Part shown: positions 55,004 to 63,923 of the stretch, one piece after another
How the letters are laid out: each line of letters opens with the position of its first letter
Numbering within the stretch: the stretch's first letter is position 1
Assembly: GCA_003833075.1 (NCBI GenBank)
Contig: RIAY01000009.1
Span: forward strand, 1 to 64,000
Origin: Muribaculaceae bacterium Isolate-036 (Harlan)
GTDB taxonomy: Bacteria; Bacteroidota; Bacteroidia; Bacteroidales; Muribaculaceae
Length of the DNA: 64,000 bases
Direction of reading: 5' to 3'
Program-made: the position numbers and the translations under genes
The notes under the pieces: generated by a model
Told to the model about the DNA's origin: nothing
What the model saw: only the letters and a program-made list of their open reading frames with translations
Databases searched by the model: none

Positions 55004-55492
55004 TTATGGTGTGTAAAGAATTGCAAGCTCCGTAAGCCGCCTTTTGTGAAGGCCGGAGTGCCACTTGCCTTTGTAATGGCAGTGGGAGGTATAGGACTTG
55101 AAGATGTTGCGGTCGCCGCGTTTCAACTTTTTCAGAACGCTGCTTTTATTGACGGCTCCGGGGCCAATGTTATAAGCGAGAGCCGCAAGAATATACTTGT
55201 CACGCCCATATTCTTTATACAACTCGCAAAACTTGGCATAGTCACGGCGAAGAAGAGCATCAGCCTCCCGTTCACTGTACTGGCGGCGTGTGAAATGTTC
55301 TCCCCGCTGAACGACATGACCATAGCATATCGTCGGCCAGTGTTTAGGCTTATGAAGTGTTTCAAACTTCTTTATAATCAGTACTGCTCGCTCAAATAGC
55401 GGAAGCTCCATAATCGACCGCTTTGCGTTGGCTGCCGGCGTTGCCGCCGCGAGGGTCAGCAAAGCCATAAAGAACATCAGTAATTTTTTCAT
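55004..55492 (-). CDS. Lysozyme-like glycoside hydrolase of the conjugative element
   Basis: 162 residues. Signal peptide (about 1-23), then a phage-lysozyme-like fold: KKFETLHKPKHWPTICYGHV with Glu44 as the probable catalytic acid, ERE/ALLRRDYAKF and ILAALAYNIGPGAVN. The Asp usually found between Glu and the TIxYGH motif is missing, as in other Bacteroidales conjugative-element lysozymes. It should open peptidoglycan locally for the transfer channel. It overlaps traQ by 4 nt and is the last gene of the operon. Confidence 0.82.
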   Translation of the reverse strand: MKKLLMFFMALLTLAAATPAANAKRSIMELPLFERAVLIIKKFETLHKPKHWPTICYGHVVQRGEHFTRRQYSEREADALLRRDYAKFCELYKEYGRDKYILAALAYNIGPGAVNKSSVLKKLKRGDRNIFKSYTSHCHYKGKWHSGLHKRRLTELAILYTP

Positions 55493-56025
55493 CGGGCAAT
55501 CGGTGTTATTGTTCCGGGATTGACAGGGACGATTGTTCCGGGGGTCTTGCCTCCGTCATCGTCGCCACTGTCGTTACCGTTGAACTCAAATGTCTGTTCC
55601 CACGGTGTCGAATTGAAATTGTCCTCGACCACCACTAAAAAGCGATGTTGCTGGTCTGATTTTGCGGTGTAATTCAGTCGGAAGGTCTTGCTTTCGAGCA
55701 GAAGACGGTCGTTGTTGACCAGCACAGGTCCATCAACGAGTTTGAGCGAGCCTTCGCCGTCATACTGGAAGTAGCGGATGGTATAGAGGGTGTTGGTGTA
55801 GTTGCCTTCGGGCTTTATCTCGAAGCGCAGCTCGACAGTCTCGCCCTTGGTGATTTTGTCGCCGTATGGCATGACTTCCACCGTAAAGGGATAGGACTGC
55901 TGCACGTCGAGGTCGTCGGAGCATGAAGTGAGAGCGATGACGAGAGTGAAGAGGGTTGCCCAGAAGCCGAAGAAGCGGGCGGGAGTGATGCGGATAGCAC
56001 CTATTTTATCAAAAATCATATTCAT
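55489..56025 (-). CDS. traQ: Conjugal transfer protein TraQ (DUF3872)
   Basis: 178 residues with one hydrophobic N-terminal segment ending ALTSC (possible lipobox, Cys34), then a beta-sandwich: QQSYPFTVEVMPYGDKITKG, ETVELRFEIKPEGNYTNTLY, TIRYFQYDGEGSL. This matches DUF3872, TraQ of CTnDOT. C-terminal Gly/Asp/Pro-rich tail. Part of the transfer apparatus, probably periplasmic; its precise task is unknown. Confidence 0.85.
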   Translation of the reverse strand: MNMIFDKIGAIRITPARFFGFWATLFTLVIALTSCSDDLDVQQSYPFTVEVMPYGDKITKGETVELRFEIKPEGNYTNTLYTIRYFQYDGEGSLKLVDGPVLVNNDRLLLESKTFRLNYTAKSDQQHRFLVVVEDNFNSTPWEQTFEFNGNDSGDDDGGKTPGTIVPVNPGTITPIAR

Positions 56026-56030
56026 ATTAT

Positions 56031-56897
56031 TCAGAGTTTTACTTTATTCGATTTTTTCGGATAGAGCGACATAAGGTAGTCGTTCAGATCCTTGTGGTTG
56101 GGATAGAGTGCTGACTTGTCCGTGACTTTATTACCGAACTCCCTTTGGAGTCTGGCGAGTGCTGCGCGACCGGCGGTGTCATTGTCAAGATAGCACTGGA
56201 TTACAGTGTAATCGCCGAGGGCAGGTATCGCTTTCTGGAGATTGGAAACAGAGTTGAGCACAACAGTGTCGAAACCATCATTATAGCCGAGGCATTCCGC
56301 TGAAAGGAAGTCGATGAAGCCTTCAAACACGTTGCACCGGGCATTTCCGTTGGCAATTATAGTGATGTGCTTAGGCGGATACGAGCCTTTGAAGAAAGGA
56401 TTGCGCAGCTCATAGCCATTGGCATTATTGCGGAAACCTACTGCGTAATATCGCTTTCCATGCAGTTCATAATCAACCTGTACACAGTATCGTTGGGCTA
56501 TCTCCTTAGGTATGCCTCTGTCGGCGAGATAGCGCAGCAACACGTGAGACTCCAGACGCGACACTTCGACATTTTCAAAGGTCGGTTCTTCGACAAACGG
56601 CGTTGGCTTATAAGGTTTAGCGACCGGGAGGCGCATCTTCTCCGCGATGTAATCGGCTTGCCTTAAAAAGTCCGTTTCACCGGACATTTCTCCGGCAAGC
56701 GAGAAGATGTCGCCACCCGCGCCCGTTCCGAAGTCAAACCAAACCTGACGGTTAGGATTGACATGGAACGACGGTTTTCTCTCACTGCGATACGGGGCGT
56801 AAAACCACAGACCTTTGCTGTCGCGTCCGGTAGGCTGATATCCCAACTGATTGAGAAACTCGACAAGCGAGATTTTCCTAATGTCGTCGATGTTCAT
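56031..56897 (-). CDS. traP: TraP-like primase (degenerate CHC2 plus Toprim)
   Basis: 288 residues. N-terminal region (ISLVEFLNQLGYQPTGRDSK, FYAPYRSERKPSFHVNPNRQ, WFDFGTGAGGDIF) follows the CHC2 zinc-finger fold of DnaG but lacks its Cys/His ligands. The C-terminal Toprim_2 part has NVFEGFIDFLSA (catalytic Glu) and YLDNDTAGRAA (DxD). It should prime or process the transferred strand in the recipient. It overlaps the next gene upstream by 4 nt. Confidence 0.85.
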   Translation of the reverse strand: MNIDDIRKISLVEFLNQLGYQPTGRDSKGLWFYAPYRSERKPSFHVNPNRQVWFDFGTGAGGDIFSLAGEMSGETDFLRQADYIAEKMRLPVAKPYKPTPFVEEPTFENVEVSRLESHVLLRYLADRGIPKEIAQRYCVQVDYELHGKRYYAVGFRNNANGYELRNPFFKGSYPPKHITIIANGNARCNVFEGFIDFLSAECLGYNDGFDTVVLNSVSNLQKAIPALGDYTVIQCYLDNDTAGRAALARLQREFGNKVTDKSALYPNHKDLNDYLMSLYPKKSNKVKL

Positions 56898-57586
56898 AGG
56901 CGAATCTTCCGTTGGGGTTTGTCAGGTTCCTGCTTGGACGGTTCTGTATTCTGTTCCTTATCTTTGGACTTTTCCAAAACCGCCATTTCTGAGGCTATAT
57001 ATCGGTTCAGTTCCGACATATTGCACGAGCCTGTCAGTTCATAAGCGAGGTCATAGATACTGCCGTATGCACCGGTCTTTGTGTCTCGCCAGAGATTTGT
57101 TTCGGTGTTGATTACCATTGTCGGACCGAGATTGGCATCGTATGGAGCATTGTAAATCCTCAGATTGCCATCGGCAGCAACCGGGTGTTCCTGACCGAGA
57201 GCTTTCATAAAGTCTATGAGCTTCATCTTCTTTATATCAATGTCTACAACCGTCGGAGGCTGCGGGCAACGCGCCATTATCGAAAGTTCCTTGCCTTGCT
57301 CATACTCATTCATATATTTCAATATGAAGTCACGCGGGTCCATATAGAGCGTCGGATTCATTTTCAAGGCGGCAAGGTCGATGATGTCTCCGCTTTGGTC
57401 TGTGGAATAGTCATACCATTTGTTGGTGGAGGTATTGACAACCAACATCGGCTCAGGGTCGTCGCGTTGCGGTGCATAGTAAAGTTTCATATCCTCGAAG
57501 GATTTGACAGGCTTCTCGCCAAGAGCCGCCATAAATTCTGTAAGAGGAATATTGCCGATGTCTTTTTCAGTGTATCTCATAGCCAT
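56894..57586 (-). CDS. Protein with two degenerate CHC2-like domains
   Basis: 230 residues. Two units resemble each other and the N-terminal domain of TraP: residues ~10-75 (IPLTEFMAALGEKPVKSFED, KLYYAPQRDDPEPMLVVNTS, WYDYSTDQSGDIIDLA) and ~120-185 (MKLIDFMKALGQEHPVAADG, RIYNAPYDANLGPTMVINTE, WRDTKTGAYGSIYDLA). No zinc ligands and no Toprim domain. It is coupled to both traP (4-nt overlap) and traO (1-nt overlap). It may be a DNA-binding partner of TraP. Confidence 0.75.
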   Translation of the reverse strand: MAMRYTEKDIGNIPLTEFMAALGEKPVKSFEDMKLYYAPQRDDPEPMLVVNTSTNKWYDYSTDQSGDIIDLAALKMNPTLYMDPRDFILKYMNEYEQGKELSIMARCPQPPTVVDIDIKKMKLIDFMKALGQEHPVAADGNLRIYNAPYDANLGPTMVINTETNLWRDTKTGAYGSIYDLAYELTGSCNMSELNRYIASEMAVLEKSKDKEQNTEPSKQEPDKPQRKIRL

Positions 57587-58167
57587 TACTCGATTATGAA
57601 TTTGACACCGACACCATATTGTGTATGGAATATCTGCACATCGCTACCGAAGGTGAAACGCTCCTTGATGTTGGCAGTCAGGGCGATTTTGTCTGAAAGG
57701 TAGAAATCAGCCTGTAATGTAAGCGCACCGCCATAGATGAAGTTGTCGCCGTTATGGAGCGTCGAACCGTCGGATAAAACCGACTTTCCCCAATTCACTG
57801 TTTCGTAGCCACCGAGTGCCGACACGCCACCGTATAGGTGAAAAGTCTGTGAGTAGTCGCTCAACAGATGGAGATTGTAGCCGACCTCGCCTGTAAACTG
57901 CGCGACCGAGATACGACCTTTCGCGCCGTAGGGCTTATAGGTCTGGAGATACTCGCCGCCGAAGCTCCAAATATTGGCACTCCCCTTATAAACTGAATAG
58001 AACACTCCGAGAGAATAGCCGCAGTCGCGGGAGTTGCCGGTATAAAAGCCGTCTGTCATGTCAGCCTTGATTTCTACCGCTGACATTCCGGGGAGGCATC
58101 GCTGGGCCATTGCCCGCCCTCCGAAGAGGGTGAGCATGGCAGCGATTATCATTATCGCTTTTCTCAT
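57586..58167 (-). CDS. traO: Conjugal transfer protein TraO
   Basis: 193 residues: signal peptide (MRKAIMIIAAMLTLFGGRAM), then a beta-barrel-like outer-membrane protein (SLGVFYSVYKGSANIWSFGG, VGYNLHLLSDYSQTFHLYGG, YGVGVKFIIE with terminal aromatic pattern). This matches the TraO family of CTnDOT-type elements. Position between the CHC2-like gene and traN is standard. Confidence 0.9.
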   Translation of the reverse strand: MRKAIMIIAAMLTLFGGRAMAQRCLPGMSAVEIKADMTDGFYTGNSRDCGYSLGVFYSVYKGSANIWSFGGEYLQTYKPYGAKGRISVAQFTGEVGYNLHLLSDYSQTFHLYGGVSALGGYETVNWGKSVLSDGSTLHNGDNFIYGGALTLQADFYLSDKIALTANIKERFTFGSDVQIFHTQYGVGVKFIIE

Positions 58168-58169
58168 AG

Positions 58170-59183
58170 TTACTGTATGCTTAATTCGTCAATTACGTTG
58201 GCTCTCACAATATCCTCGTTCTCGACCAAGAAAGACTGATGGCGGCCGCCTTCTTTCTCGGCAATCTCAATAACGAGCTGCTTATCGTCGGGAATGGTGA
58301 ATTTCTCCAGAGCGAAGACCGTTCTTTCAGAGGATTTTCCGTGTACTACAGTCACATAGTTCTGGGCGCGGAGTGGTTCAAGTACCTGCTCCTGCATTGC
58401 GGTACGCTTGATAACCTTCTTATCCACAATCTTGAAGCTGACATAATCGACATCGAAAGGAATATTAGATGTGTTTTTCAGTTCGGTGTGGAAATAGAGA
58501 AGTCCATTGTTGGTGTAGATGGATTTCAACAGGAACTGCACCCCGAAACGCTTCGAGCCGATATGCTTGATCTCGCGCTTGTTCTGCTTGTAGATTGACT
58601 TCATAATCAACTTGACAAGCATAGGTGATTCACTCCCCAACTTTTCGAGGTATATCTCCTGAGCGTTGTTCGGACGGTTGACAGCCTCGCCGTCATGGAG
58701 AAAGTCAGTCATCTCAATGCTCAGAAGCAGAGGCTCTTTCGCAAATTTGACGTTGAAAACATAGTAAGAGCCATCATCGGTAATCACCGACAGATTTGTT
58801 TCAGTTTTGAAACGCTTAAACGCTGATTTAACTCGAAGTACGTTCTTTGCTCCGTCTGCGAGACCTGCCACAAGGTTCTCATTGCCGAGGTCAACGTACA
58901 CGATTTCAGCAGGAAATATGATGTGCGTAGTCTTTTCGTAGCACACTTCGAGAGCGTGAGGCGGAATCATGCGGTCGAAGCCGACCTTGCGGGTCAGACC
59001 GTCAAACTTGTCGCCGTCGGTGTAGTTTTCACCGTACACGTTCATGTCGTGTTCGGCTACCTGTTCAGTGTCAGGCGACACGTTATTATCGGTGTTATTG
59101 ACAGTTGTCTTCGATTTAGCGAAGACAGGGGTTGCCATGCCGAGAACGGCAATAGCGGATAGTATAATAGTCTTTATTTTCAT
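58170..59183 (-). CDS. traN: Conjugative transposon protein TraN (DUF4138)
   Basis: 337 residues. Signal peptide (MKIKTIILSAIAVLGMATPV), a TonB/VirB9-like N-terminal part (ALEVCYEKTTHIIFPAEIVY, VDLGNENLVAGLADGAKNVL) and a C-terminal DUF4138 region (GVQFLLKSIYTNNGLLYFHT, FDVDYVSFKIVDKKVIKRTA). VirB9-like component of the outer-membrane core. Directly downstream of traM by 15 bp. Confidence 0.92.
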   Translation of the reverse strand: MKIKTIILSAIAVLGMATPVFAKSKTTVNNTDNNVSPDTEQVAEHDMNVYGENYTDGDKFDGLTRKVGFDRMIPPHALEVCYEKTTHIIFPAEIVYVDLGNENLVAGLADGAKNVLRVKSAFKRFKTETNLSVITDDGSYYVFNVKFAKEPLLLSIEMTDFLHDGEAVNRPNNAQEIYLEKLGSESPMLVKLIMKSIYKQNKREIKHIGSKRFGVQFLLKSIYTNNGLLYFHTELKNTSNIPFDVDYVSFKIVDKKVIKRTAMQEQVLEPLRAQNYVTVVHGKSSERTVFALEKFTIPDDKQLVIEIAEKEGGRHQSFLVENEDIVRANVIDELSIQ

Positions 59184-59198
59184 TATTAGTAAATTATA

Positions 59199-60398
59199 TT
59201 AGACATCTTCGGGTTGGTGAATCATCACCCGATACCCGGCTTTAAGGTGGACTTTCACAGTACGCAGTTTCTTGTTGAGATACTGACTGACACCGTTGAT
59301 AAGTCCTCGACCGACATCCGATGCAATCTGCGCACCGGTATTCGTGGTCAGATTTATAGAACTGCCCATAGTGGAGCCCATATTGGCACCGATCTCGTGC
59401 AGTGCGTCAGACTCCATAGAATTAGGGATATTGATACCCTCCAGACCGTCGGAATCATAGACCGTTAAGTCCACCTCATACACAGAGCCGTTTGCCTCAA
59501 TTGATGTAATGGCAACCTCCAGTCTCTCGCCCTGTAATCTCGCCACTCCGACAAGAGGAGTGTTCCGGGGTATCAGGGCATTGCCGACCCACATCGGTTC
59601 GGTAAGCCGGAGTTTAACCGACTGTCCGTTAATCACACTCTGGTCGTTTGCCACAACAGCCGCGATAGTATTCTTGGCAACAGAGGTTTTCCTTCCGACA
59701 GAGGTGTTGAAGCCACGGTCAGATGACGCACTGAGCGAAGAAACCACACTGCGATTTACCTGAGTCACCGGCTGCACATTCCGTTTGCCTTTTTCCTCGG
59801 ATTGCCGGGGAGGCGGATAGTTCCCGCCATTGCCGTTGCCCATATATTGGGCGGCAAGCTGATATGAACGTTCAAGCATTTCCATCTCGTCCGGCTGCTG
59901 TGCCTGTTGCGTGACCATTACATTCTGAGCCTCCAGTTCCTCAATCCGAGCCTGCAACTCTGCCACCTGCTCAGTCTGGCTATAGTCAGGTACATAGAAA
60001 TCCTGAATAGAAGCCTGTACCTGCTGGTACTGCGAAACAGAACCCTCAATGGCTGATGATTCAGCAACAGTATCGAGAGATGAAGAAGTCGCGATTGTGT
60101 CAAGTGACGCGACAACATCAATCCGTACCTGTTTTTTCTTGGCTGCATCAGCAGCCTCGTATTCCTGAACCTTTGTGCCTATTTTCTCGCTTTCGCCGGC
60201 CGGTATCTCGGTGTTGAAAGCATTGCCCGTCTTGGCATCTTCCTTGTTCAGACTGGAATACAGCAGCCACAGAATTACCACACCTGAAAGGATAGCGGCA
60301 GGGAATACCACGAGATATTTCATCATCTTCTGACGCTCCGCAGTAGTCTTGGGCTGGAAGTATGAGTTAATCTTCGCTTTCCACTCCTGTATCGTCAT
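59199..60398 (-). CDS. traM: Conjugative transposon protein TraM
   Basis: 399 residues. One membrane helix at about residues 27-48 (YLVVFPAAILSGVVILWLLY), a long low-complexity, coiled-coil-containing periplasmic linker (VAELQARIEELEAQNVMVTQ), and a C-terminal VirB10-like domain (LTEPMWVGNALIPRNTPLVG, ANMGSTMGSSINLTTNTGAQ). It spans the periplasm in the transfer channel. It overlaps traL by 32 nt. Confidence 0.92.
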   Translation of the reverse strand: MTIQEWKAKINSYFQPKTTAERQKMMKYLVVFPAAILSGVVILWLLYSSLNKEDAKTGNAFNTEIPAGESEKIGTKVQEYEAADAAKKKQVRIDVVASLDTIATSSSLDTVAESSAIEGSVSQYQQVQASIQDFYVPDYSQTEQVAELQARIEELEAQNVMVTQQAQQPDEMEMLERSYQLAAQYMGNGNGGNYPPPRQSEEKGKRNVQPVTQVNRSVVSSLSASSDRGFNTSVGRKTSVAKNTIAAVVANDQSVINGQSVKLRLTEPMWVGNALIPRNTPLVGVARLQGERLEVAITSIEANGSVYEVDLTVYDSDGLEGINIPNSMESDALHEIGANMGSTMGSSINLTTNTGAQIASDVGRGLINGVSQYLNKKLRTVKVHLKAGYRVMIHQPEDV

Positions 60399-60732
60399 AG
60401 GCAGAATCTTTTAGTTCGGGGAGGTCGATCTTTATTTCTGTATAATCGACGGTCTTTTTAGAGACTGAATCCAAAGCAGGGATGTCGATACCACGGATAT
60501 GCTCTACCTCATATTGGAAGACGGCGTTCTTTGCTCCGATTTTGTAGCAGGCGTGGCCGAACACGAAGAAGGCAATCAGCACGAAAGCCGAGAGCAGTAC
60601 GGTCACGACCATCAGCCTTTGCTTGTGGGGCATATCGTCGCAGACCTGTTTCAGTTTTGCGCAGACTCTCCCTTTTGGCTCCCGCCAGACCCAATCAATG
60701 AGCCGGGCGAGAGGAGATTTATTTTTCGTCAT
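60367..60732 (-). CDS. traL: Conjugative transposon protein TraL (DUF3989)
   Basis: 121 residues. A basic cytoplasmic start (LARLIDWVWREPKGRVCAKL), one TM helix at about 40-60 (LMVVTVLLSAFVLIAFFVFG) and a periplasmic acidic tail (YTEIKIDLPELKDSAYDD). Matches DUF3989 and the place of traL between traK and traM. Confidence 0.85.
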   Translation of the reverse strand: MTKNKSPLARLIDWVWREPKGRVCAKLKQVCDDMPHKQRLMVVTVLLSAFVLIAFFVFGHACYKIGAKNAVFQYEVEHIRGIDIPALDSVSKKTVDYTEIKIDLPELKDSAYDDTGVESED

Positions 60733-60734
60733 AA

Positions 60735-61358
60735 TTATCGTTTAGTAGTGATTATATCCTTGTTCTCAAGGATATTGAAACCTTCGATGATAAATCCGTT
60801 GGGATTGTCGTCAGAGCGCGACACGTTTGAAAGGCGACACGTTGTCACCAGTGTGCGCTGGGTAACATTCGACTCACGGATAATCATCTGTCTGGCATAG
60901 GTCTTGGCGGTGTAGGGGTAATTGTTGAAATCGCATACCACGCTGTCAACCTGCACCACTTGGTTTATATTCCCCGCAATGATGCGGTTATAGTAACCTT
61001 TCTCCGAAAAATCGGTATAATAGTTGTAGGCCGATTTGTCGCTCAGAATCAGGGCACGGTTTATATTGTGCTCGATTGCGGACTTATCGGGAGAAAGGTT
61101 GAAGAACAGTTCATGAAAGCGACGCACATGCTCGCGGGCCTCGGCGGGGCGGTTCTGCTCCATATCCTGTGATAAGGCAAGCATCAGGGACTTGCCATTG
61201 TCAAGGACATAGATTTTCTCACGTTGCTTTTCAGCGAAATTGAAAACCATGATCAGAGCCACGGAAACCACCACCGCACACATCGCCACGAACACAATCC
61301 CGAACAGACGTATCTGACGGAAAGAGGTCTCGATATTCTTTAATGATTTGAATTCCAT
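60735..61358 (-). CDS. traK: Conjugative transposon protein TraK
   Basis: 207 residues: SLKNIETSFRQIRLFGIVFV and a single N-terminal TM helix, then a VirB8-like periplasmic domain (NRALILSDKSAYNYYTDFSE, KGYYNRIIAGNINQVVQVDS, RQMIIRESNVTQRTLVTTCR). Standard TraK of CTnDOT-type elements. Confidence 0.93.
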   Translation of the reverse strand: MEFKSLKNIETSFRQIRLFGIVFVAMCAVVVSVALIMVFNFAEKQREKIYVLDNGKSLMLALSQDMEQNRPAEAREHVRRFHELFFNLSPDKSAIEHNINRALILSDKSAYNYYTDFSEKGYYNRIIAGNINQVVQVDSVVCDFNNYPYTAKTYARQMIIRESNVTQRTLVTTCRLSNVSRSDDNPNGFIIEGFNILENKDIITTKR

Positions 61359-61362
61359 AATA

Positions 61363-62382
61363 CTACTTTAATAGTTTGCCTGCCCTGCCGGCGACATTTC
61401 CGGCGACACCACCTGCGATGCTGCCCGCCATAGAGCCGGCCTGCATTGTGGTGTTGTTAACCGCACGGTTATAGTTTCCTGCACCTCCTGCCTGAATAAT
61501 CCAGCCTGAAACAGTCGGTATAGTGAAGTAGCCGACAATCCCAATCACCATAAATATGATGTAGCAAATATTTGAGCCATCAATATTTACATTGGGATTG
61601 TTGGTCAGCTCCGATATGTCGTTCTGAAGCATCAGCACCTGAATCTTGGCAAGGATAGTGGAGAACAAATCAGCAACCGGAAGCCACAGATAAGTCTGGA
61701 TATAGCGTTGAATCCATGTGGTTAATGTTGACTGGAATCCATCCCATACCGACAGGGCAAAGGCAATCGGACCGAGAATGGCAAGGACAATGAGAAAGAA
61801 AGTCCTAATCGTGTCGATTGTCAGAGACGCCGCCTGAAAGAGCATTTCCAGAAGTTCCCGGAAGAAATTTTGGATTGCTTTCTTGACCTTATACATTCCG
61901 CGCTCGATATACATTCCGGCTGCGGTGCCTATTTCGGTAACTCCAAGCTCGTCAATCTGACGGTCAAACTCAGCGTCATCCACAAGATAAGCTGTTGACG
62001 GGTCTTTCATCATGGCCTCATACTCCAGCCTGTCTTTCTCCTCCCGATATTTCTGCATATCGAGAGTCTGACCTTCAAGCATCGAGGCTGTGCCCTGCAC
62101 AATCGGAGACATGACAGAGTTGATGGTTCCGAGAACGATAGAGGGGAAGAACATTATGCACAGTCCGATTGCGAACGGACGCAGCAGAGGGAACACATCC
62201 ACCGGTTCGGCAGCAGCCAGCGACCTCCATATCCTGTAGGCCACATAGAACAGCGCGCCTAATCCGGCAATCCCCTGAGCCACTCCCGCCATGTCGGAAC
62301 AAAGCGGCATCATCTCGTCGTAGAGCGACCGGAGTATGGTATGGAGGTTGGAAAAATCAATGGCACACAGCATAGGCATCAC
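61363..62382 (-). CDS. traJ: Conjugative transposon protein TraJ
   Basis: 339 residues, polytopic (VirB6-like): LPLRPFAIGLCIMFFP-type helix (residues ~65-90), TFFLIVLAILGPIAFALSVW, TTWIQRYIQTYLWLPVADLF, ICYIIFMVIGIVGYFTIPTV, and a Gly/Ala-rich C terminus (GSMAGSIAGGVAGNVAGRAG). It forms part of the inner-membrane transfer complex. It overlaps traI by 4 nt. Confidence 0.93.
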   Translation of the reverse strand: MMPMLCAIDFSNLHTILRSLYDEMMPLCSDMAGVAQGIAGLGALFYVAYRIWRSLAAAEPVDVFPLLRPFAIGLCIMFFPSIVLGTINSVMSPIVQGTASMLEGQTLDMQKYREEKDRLEYEAMMKDPSTAYLVDDAEFDRQIDELGVTEIGTAAGMYIERGMYKVKKAIQNFFRELLEMLFQAASLTIDTIRTFFLIVLAILGPIAFALSVWDGFQSTLTTWIQRYIQTYLWLPVADLFSTILAKIQVLMLQNDISELTNNPNVNIDGSNICYIIFMVIGIVGYFTIPTVSGWIIQAGGAGNYNRAVNNTTMQAGSMAGSIAGGVAGNVAGRAGKLLK

Positions 62383-63023
62383 CAGTATTTTTCCGAACCG
62401 TCGCCATAAAGATTGATTACCCTTTGGGTATCAGCTTTCTTCTTGGCGCGGAGATATGACACGCTGATATTCTTATTGGTATAATACGCCGTCAGACTTT
62501 TCAGCCGTTTCATCTCCTTGTAGCAGTCGTCCACAACATCCATGCGGTCTTTGTCTGTCATCGAGAGTGTCGTGATATTGACCACCTGTTTCAGGTCGTT
62601 AAGGACTCCGCCGGCCTCTTCAAGAATCCGGGTATAGCCCGATGCAATTGCAGACAGTTCGCTTGACGTGAAATTCGGATCAGTCAGCATCTTCTGGAAA
62701 TTATTGACGTAATAGCCGGAGATGTTTCCAAGCATCAGGATTGTCTGCTGCACCTTGCGGGCATCACGGACGAGGTTGTTGACCGACTGGAGTGCGTCGT
62801 AATATTTCTTCGCCTGCTGGTAAATCTTTACCGTCTCCTGAAAATTCCGCACCATATTTGTAGCCGTCGTTGATTCCTGAACGAGTGATTTTGAAGAGTT
62901 GACAATCGACTGGGCGATGTTCGACGGGTCTATCACCGTCCATTGGGCGTTTGCCCTGCCAGCTCCGAAGAGCAGGCAAAACAGAACGAGAGGGAGGATA
63001 AATTTCAATTCTTTCATACGCAT
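62379..63023 (-). CDS. traI: Conjugative transposon protein TraI (DUF4141)
   Basis: 214 residues. Signal peptide (KFILPLVLFCLLFGAGRANA), then a helical VirB5-like protein (QWTVIDPSNIAQSIVNSSKS, IYQQAKKYYDALQSVNNLVR). DUF4141/TraI of CTnDOT-type elements (not a relaxase). An ATG two codons downstream (63017) is an alternative start. Confidence 0.92.
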   Translation of the reverse strand: MRMKELKFILPLVLFCLLFGAGRANAQWTVIDPSNIAQSIVNSSKSLVQESTTATNMVRNFQETVKIYQQAKKYYDALQSVNNLVRDARKVQQTILMLGNISGYYVNNFQKMLTDPNFTSSELSAIASGYTRILEEAGGVLNDLKQVVNITTLSMTDKDRMDVVDDCYKEMKRLKSLTAYYTNKNISVSYLRAKKKADTQRVINLYGDGSEKYW

Positions 63024-63027
63024 TTAT

Positions 63028-63159
63028 TTAGATTCTGGAGGCCATGCCTCCGATTATTCTTACTCCGGCATAGAGCAGAAGCAGCGGGAAGGTTATCAGG
63101 GCAAGCAGTCCGATGAACAGACCGGCAATTATTACCCATAAGACACGCGGCACTTTCAC
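63028..63159 (-). CDS. 43-residue single-TM protein upstream of traI
   Basis: A GTG-initiated frame overlapping the stop of the preceding gene (GTGA) and ending 4 bp before traI. It encodes VKVPRVLWVIIAGLFIGLLA and a further hydrophobic run LITFPLLLLYAGVRIIGG, one long or two short membrane helices. Tight packing and coupling on both sides argue it is real. No family recognised. Confidence 0.55.
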   Translation of the reverse strand: MKVPRVLWVIIAGLFIGLLALITFPLLLLYAGVRIIGGMASRI

Positions 63160-63920
63160 TCGATGACATTGATGTTAAAACCTACATCATTGGCCGGCAC
63201 ATCTTTGAATGCCAGTTCGCAGACTCTTTTGCGAACATCATCAGACAGGGTGATTTCCTCCACGACTTCGTGGACCTCGGTCAGAATATCCTTATTTTCG
63301 ACTGCCAGATTAGCATTGAGAAATTCATCCAATGCCTTTGCATCAAAAGTCTCGCGTTCAGTAGGTGTCATATCACACTTCCGATAGAATGTCCTGCCCA
63401 GATCCGCGACGAATATTTCATTGCCGTCATTCGATATTGCCATGGCCAGTACATCCCGACACTCGGCGCAATAGACATTGTCGTCATGGAGCCACCCCTG
63501 AATATCCCGGAGTAAAAACTCCTGCGGAATAATCTCAGCCGGAATGCCGACACCGGAGAATTTTACCTTGTAGAAGCCGTCGTGTTCGCTGATTGTCATA
63601 TCCGCACCGTCGTGACAAAACCAGTCACCGACCATTTTGGGCCGCATATCAACAGGAATCCCGGTCTTCGACTTTTCGATAGCCTCCTTGACGAAATGAC
63701 CGATCCGTTCACCGATACGCACAACAACATTGTCGATGCGACGGGCCCACTTATTGATTGTCTTTTCAGCCTTCTCTCTGACAAAGGCATTGAACCGGCC
63801 ACATGCCTTGAAAGCCAGCATTATGCAGCCGATACAGATTGTAATCCCAAGGCTGAAGATTACAACCGCTGTGAACACGTTCATCACGGGTTCGAGAAAT
63901 TCTAAAATATCTTCAAACAT
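63156..63920 (-). CDS. Membrane-anchored DUF3876-like protein
   Basis: 254 residues. One TM helix at residues ~15-38 (VFTAVVIFSLGITICIGCIM), a basic amphipathic stretch (REKAEKTINKWARRIDNVVV), then a domain from ~100 similar to DUF3876: MVGDWFCHDGADMTISEHDG, FYKVKF and VLAMAISNDGNEIFVADLGR. DUF3876 genes regularly lie next to traI in these elements; function unknown. The C-terminal 70 residues are acidic and helical. Confidence 0.65.
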   Translation of the reverse strand: MFEDILEFLEPVMNVFTAVVIFSLGITICIGCIMLAFKACGRFNAFVREKAEKTINKWARRIDNVVVRIGERIGHFVKEAIEKSKTGIPVDMRPKMVGDWFCHDGADMTISEHDGFYKVKFSGVGIPAEIIPQEFLLRDIQGWLHDDNVYCAECRDVLAMAISNDGNEIFVADLGRTFYRKCDMTPTERETFDAKALDEFLNANLAVENKDILTEVHEVVEEITLSDDVRKRVCELAFKDVPANDVGFNINVIE

Positions 63921-63923
63921 ATA

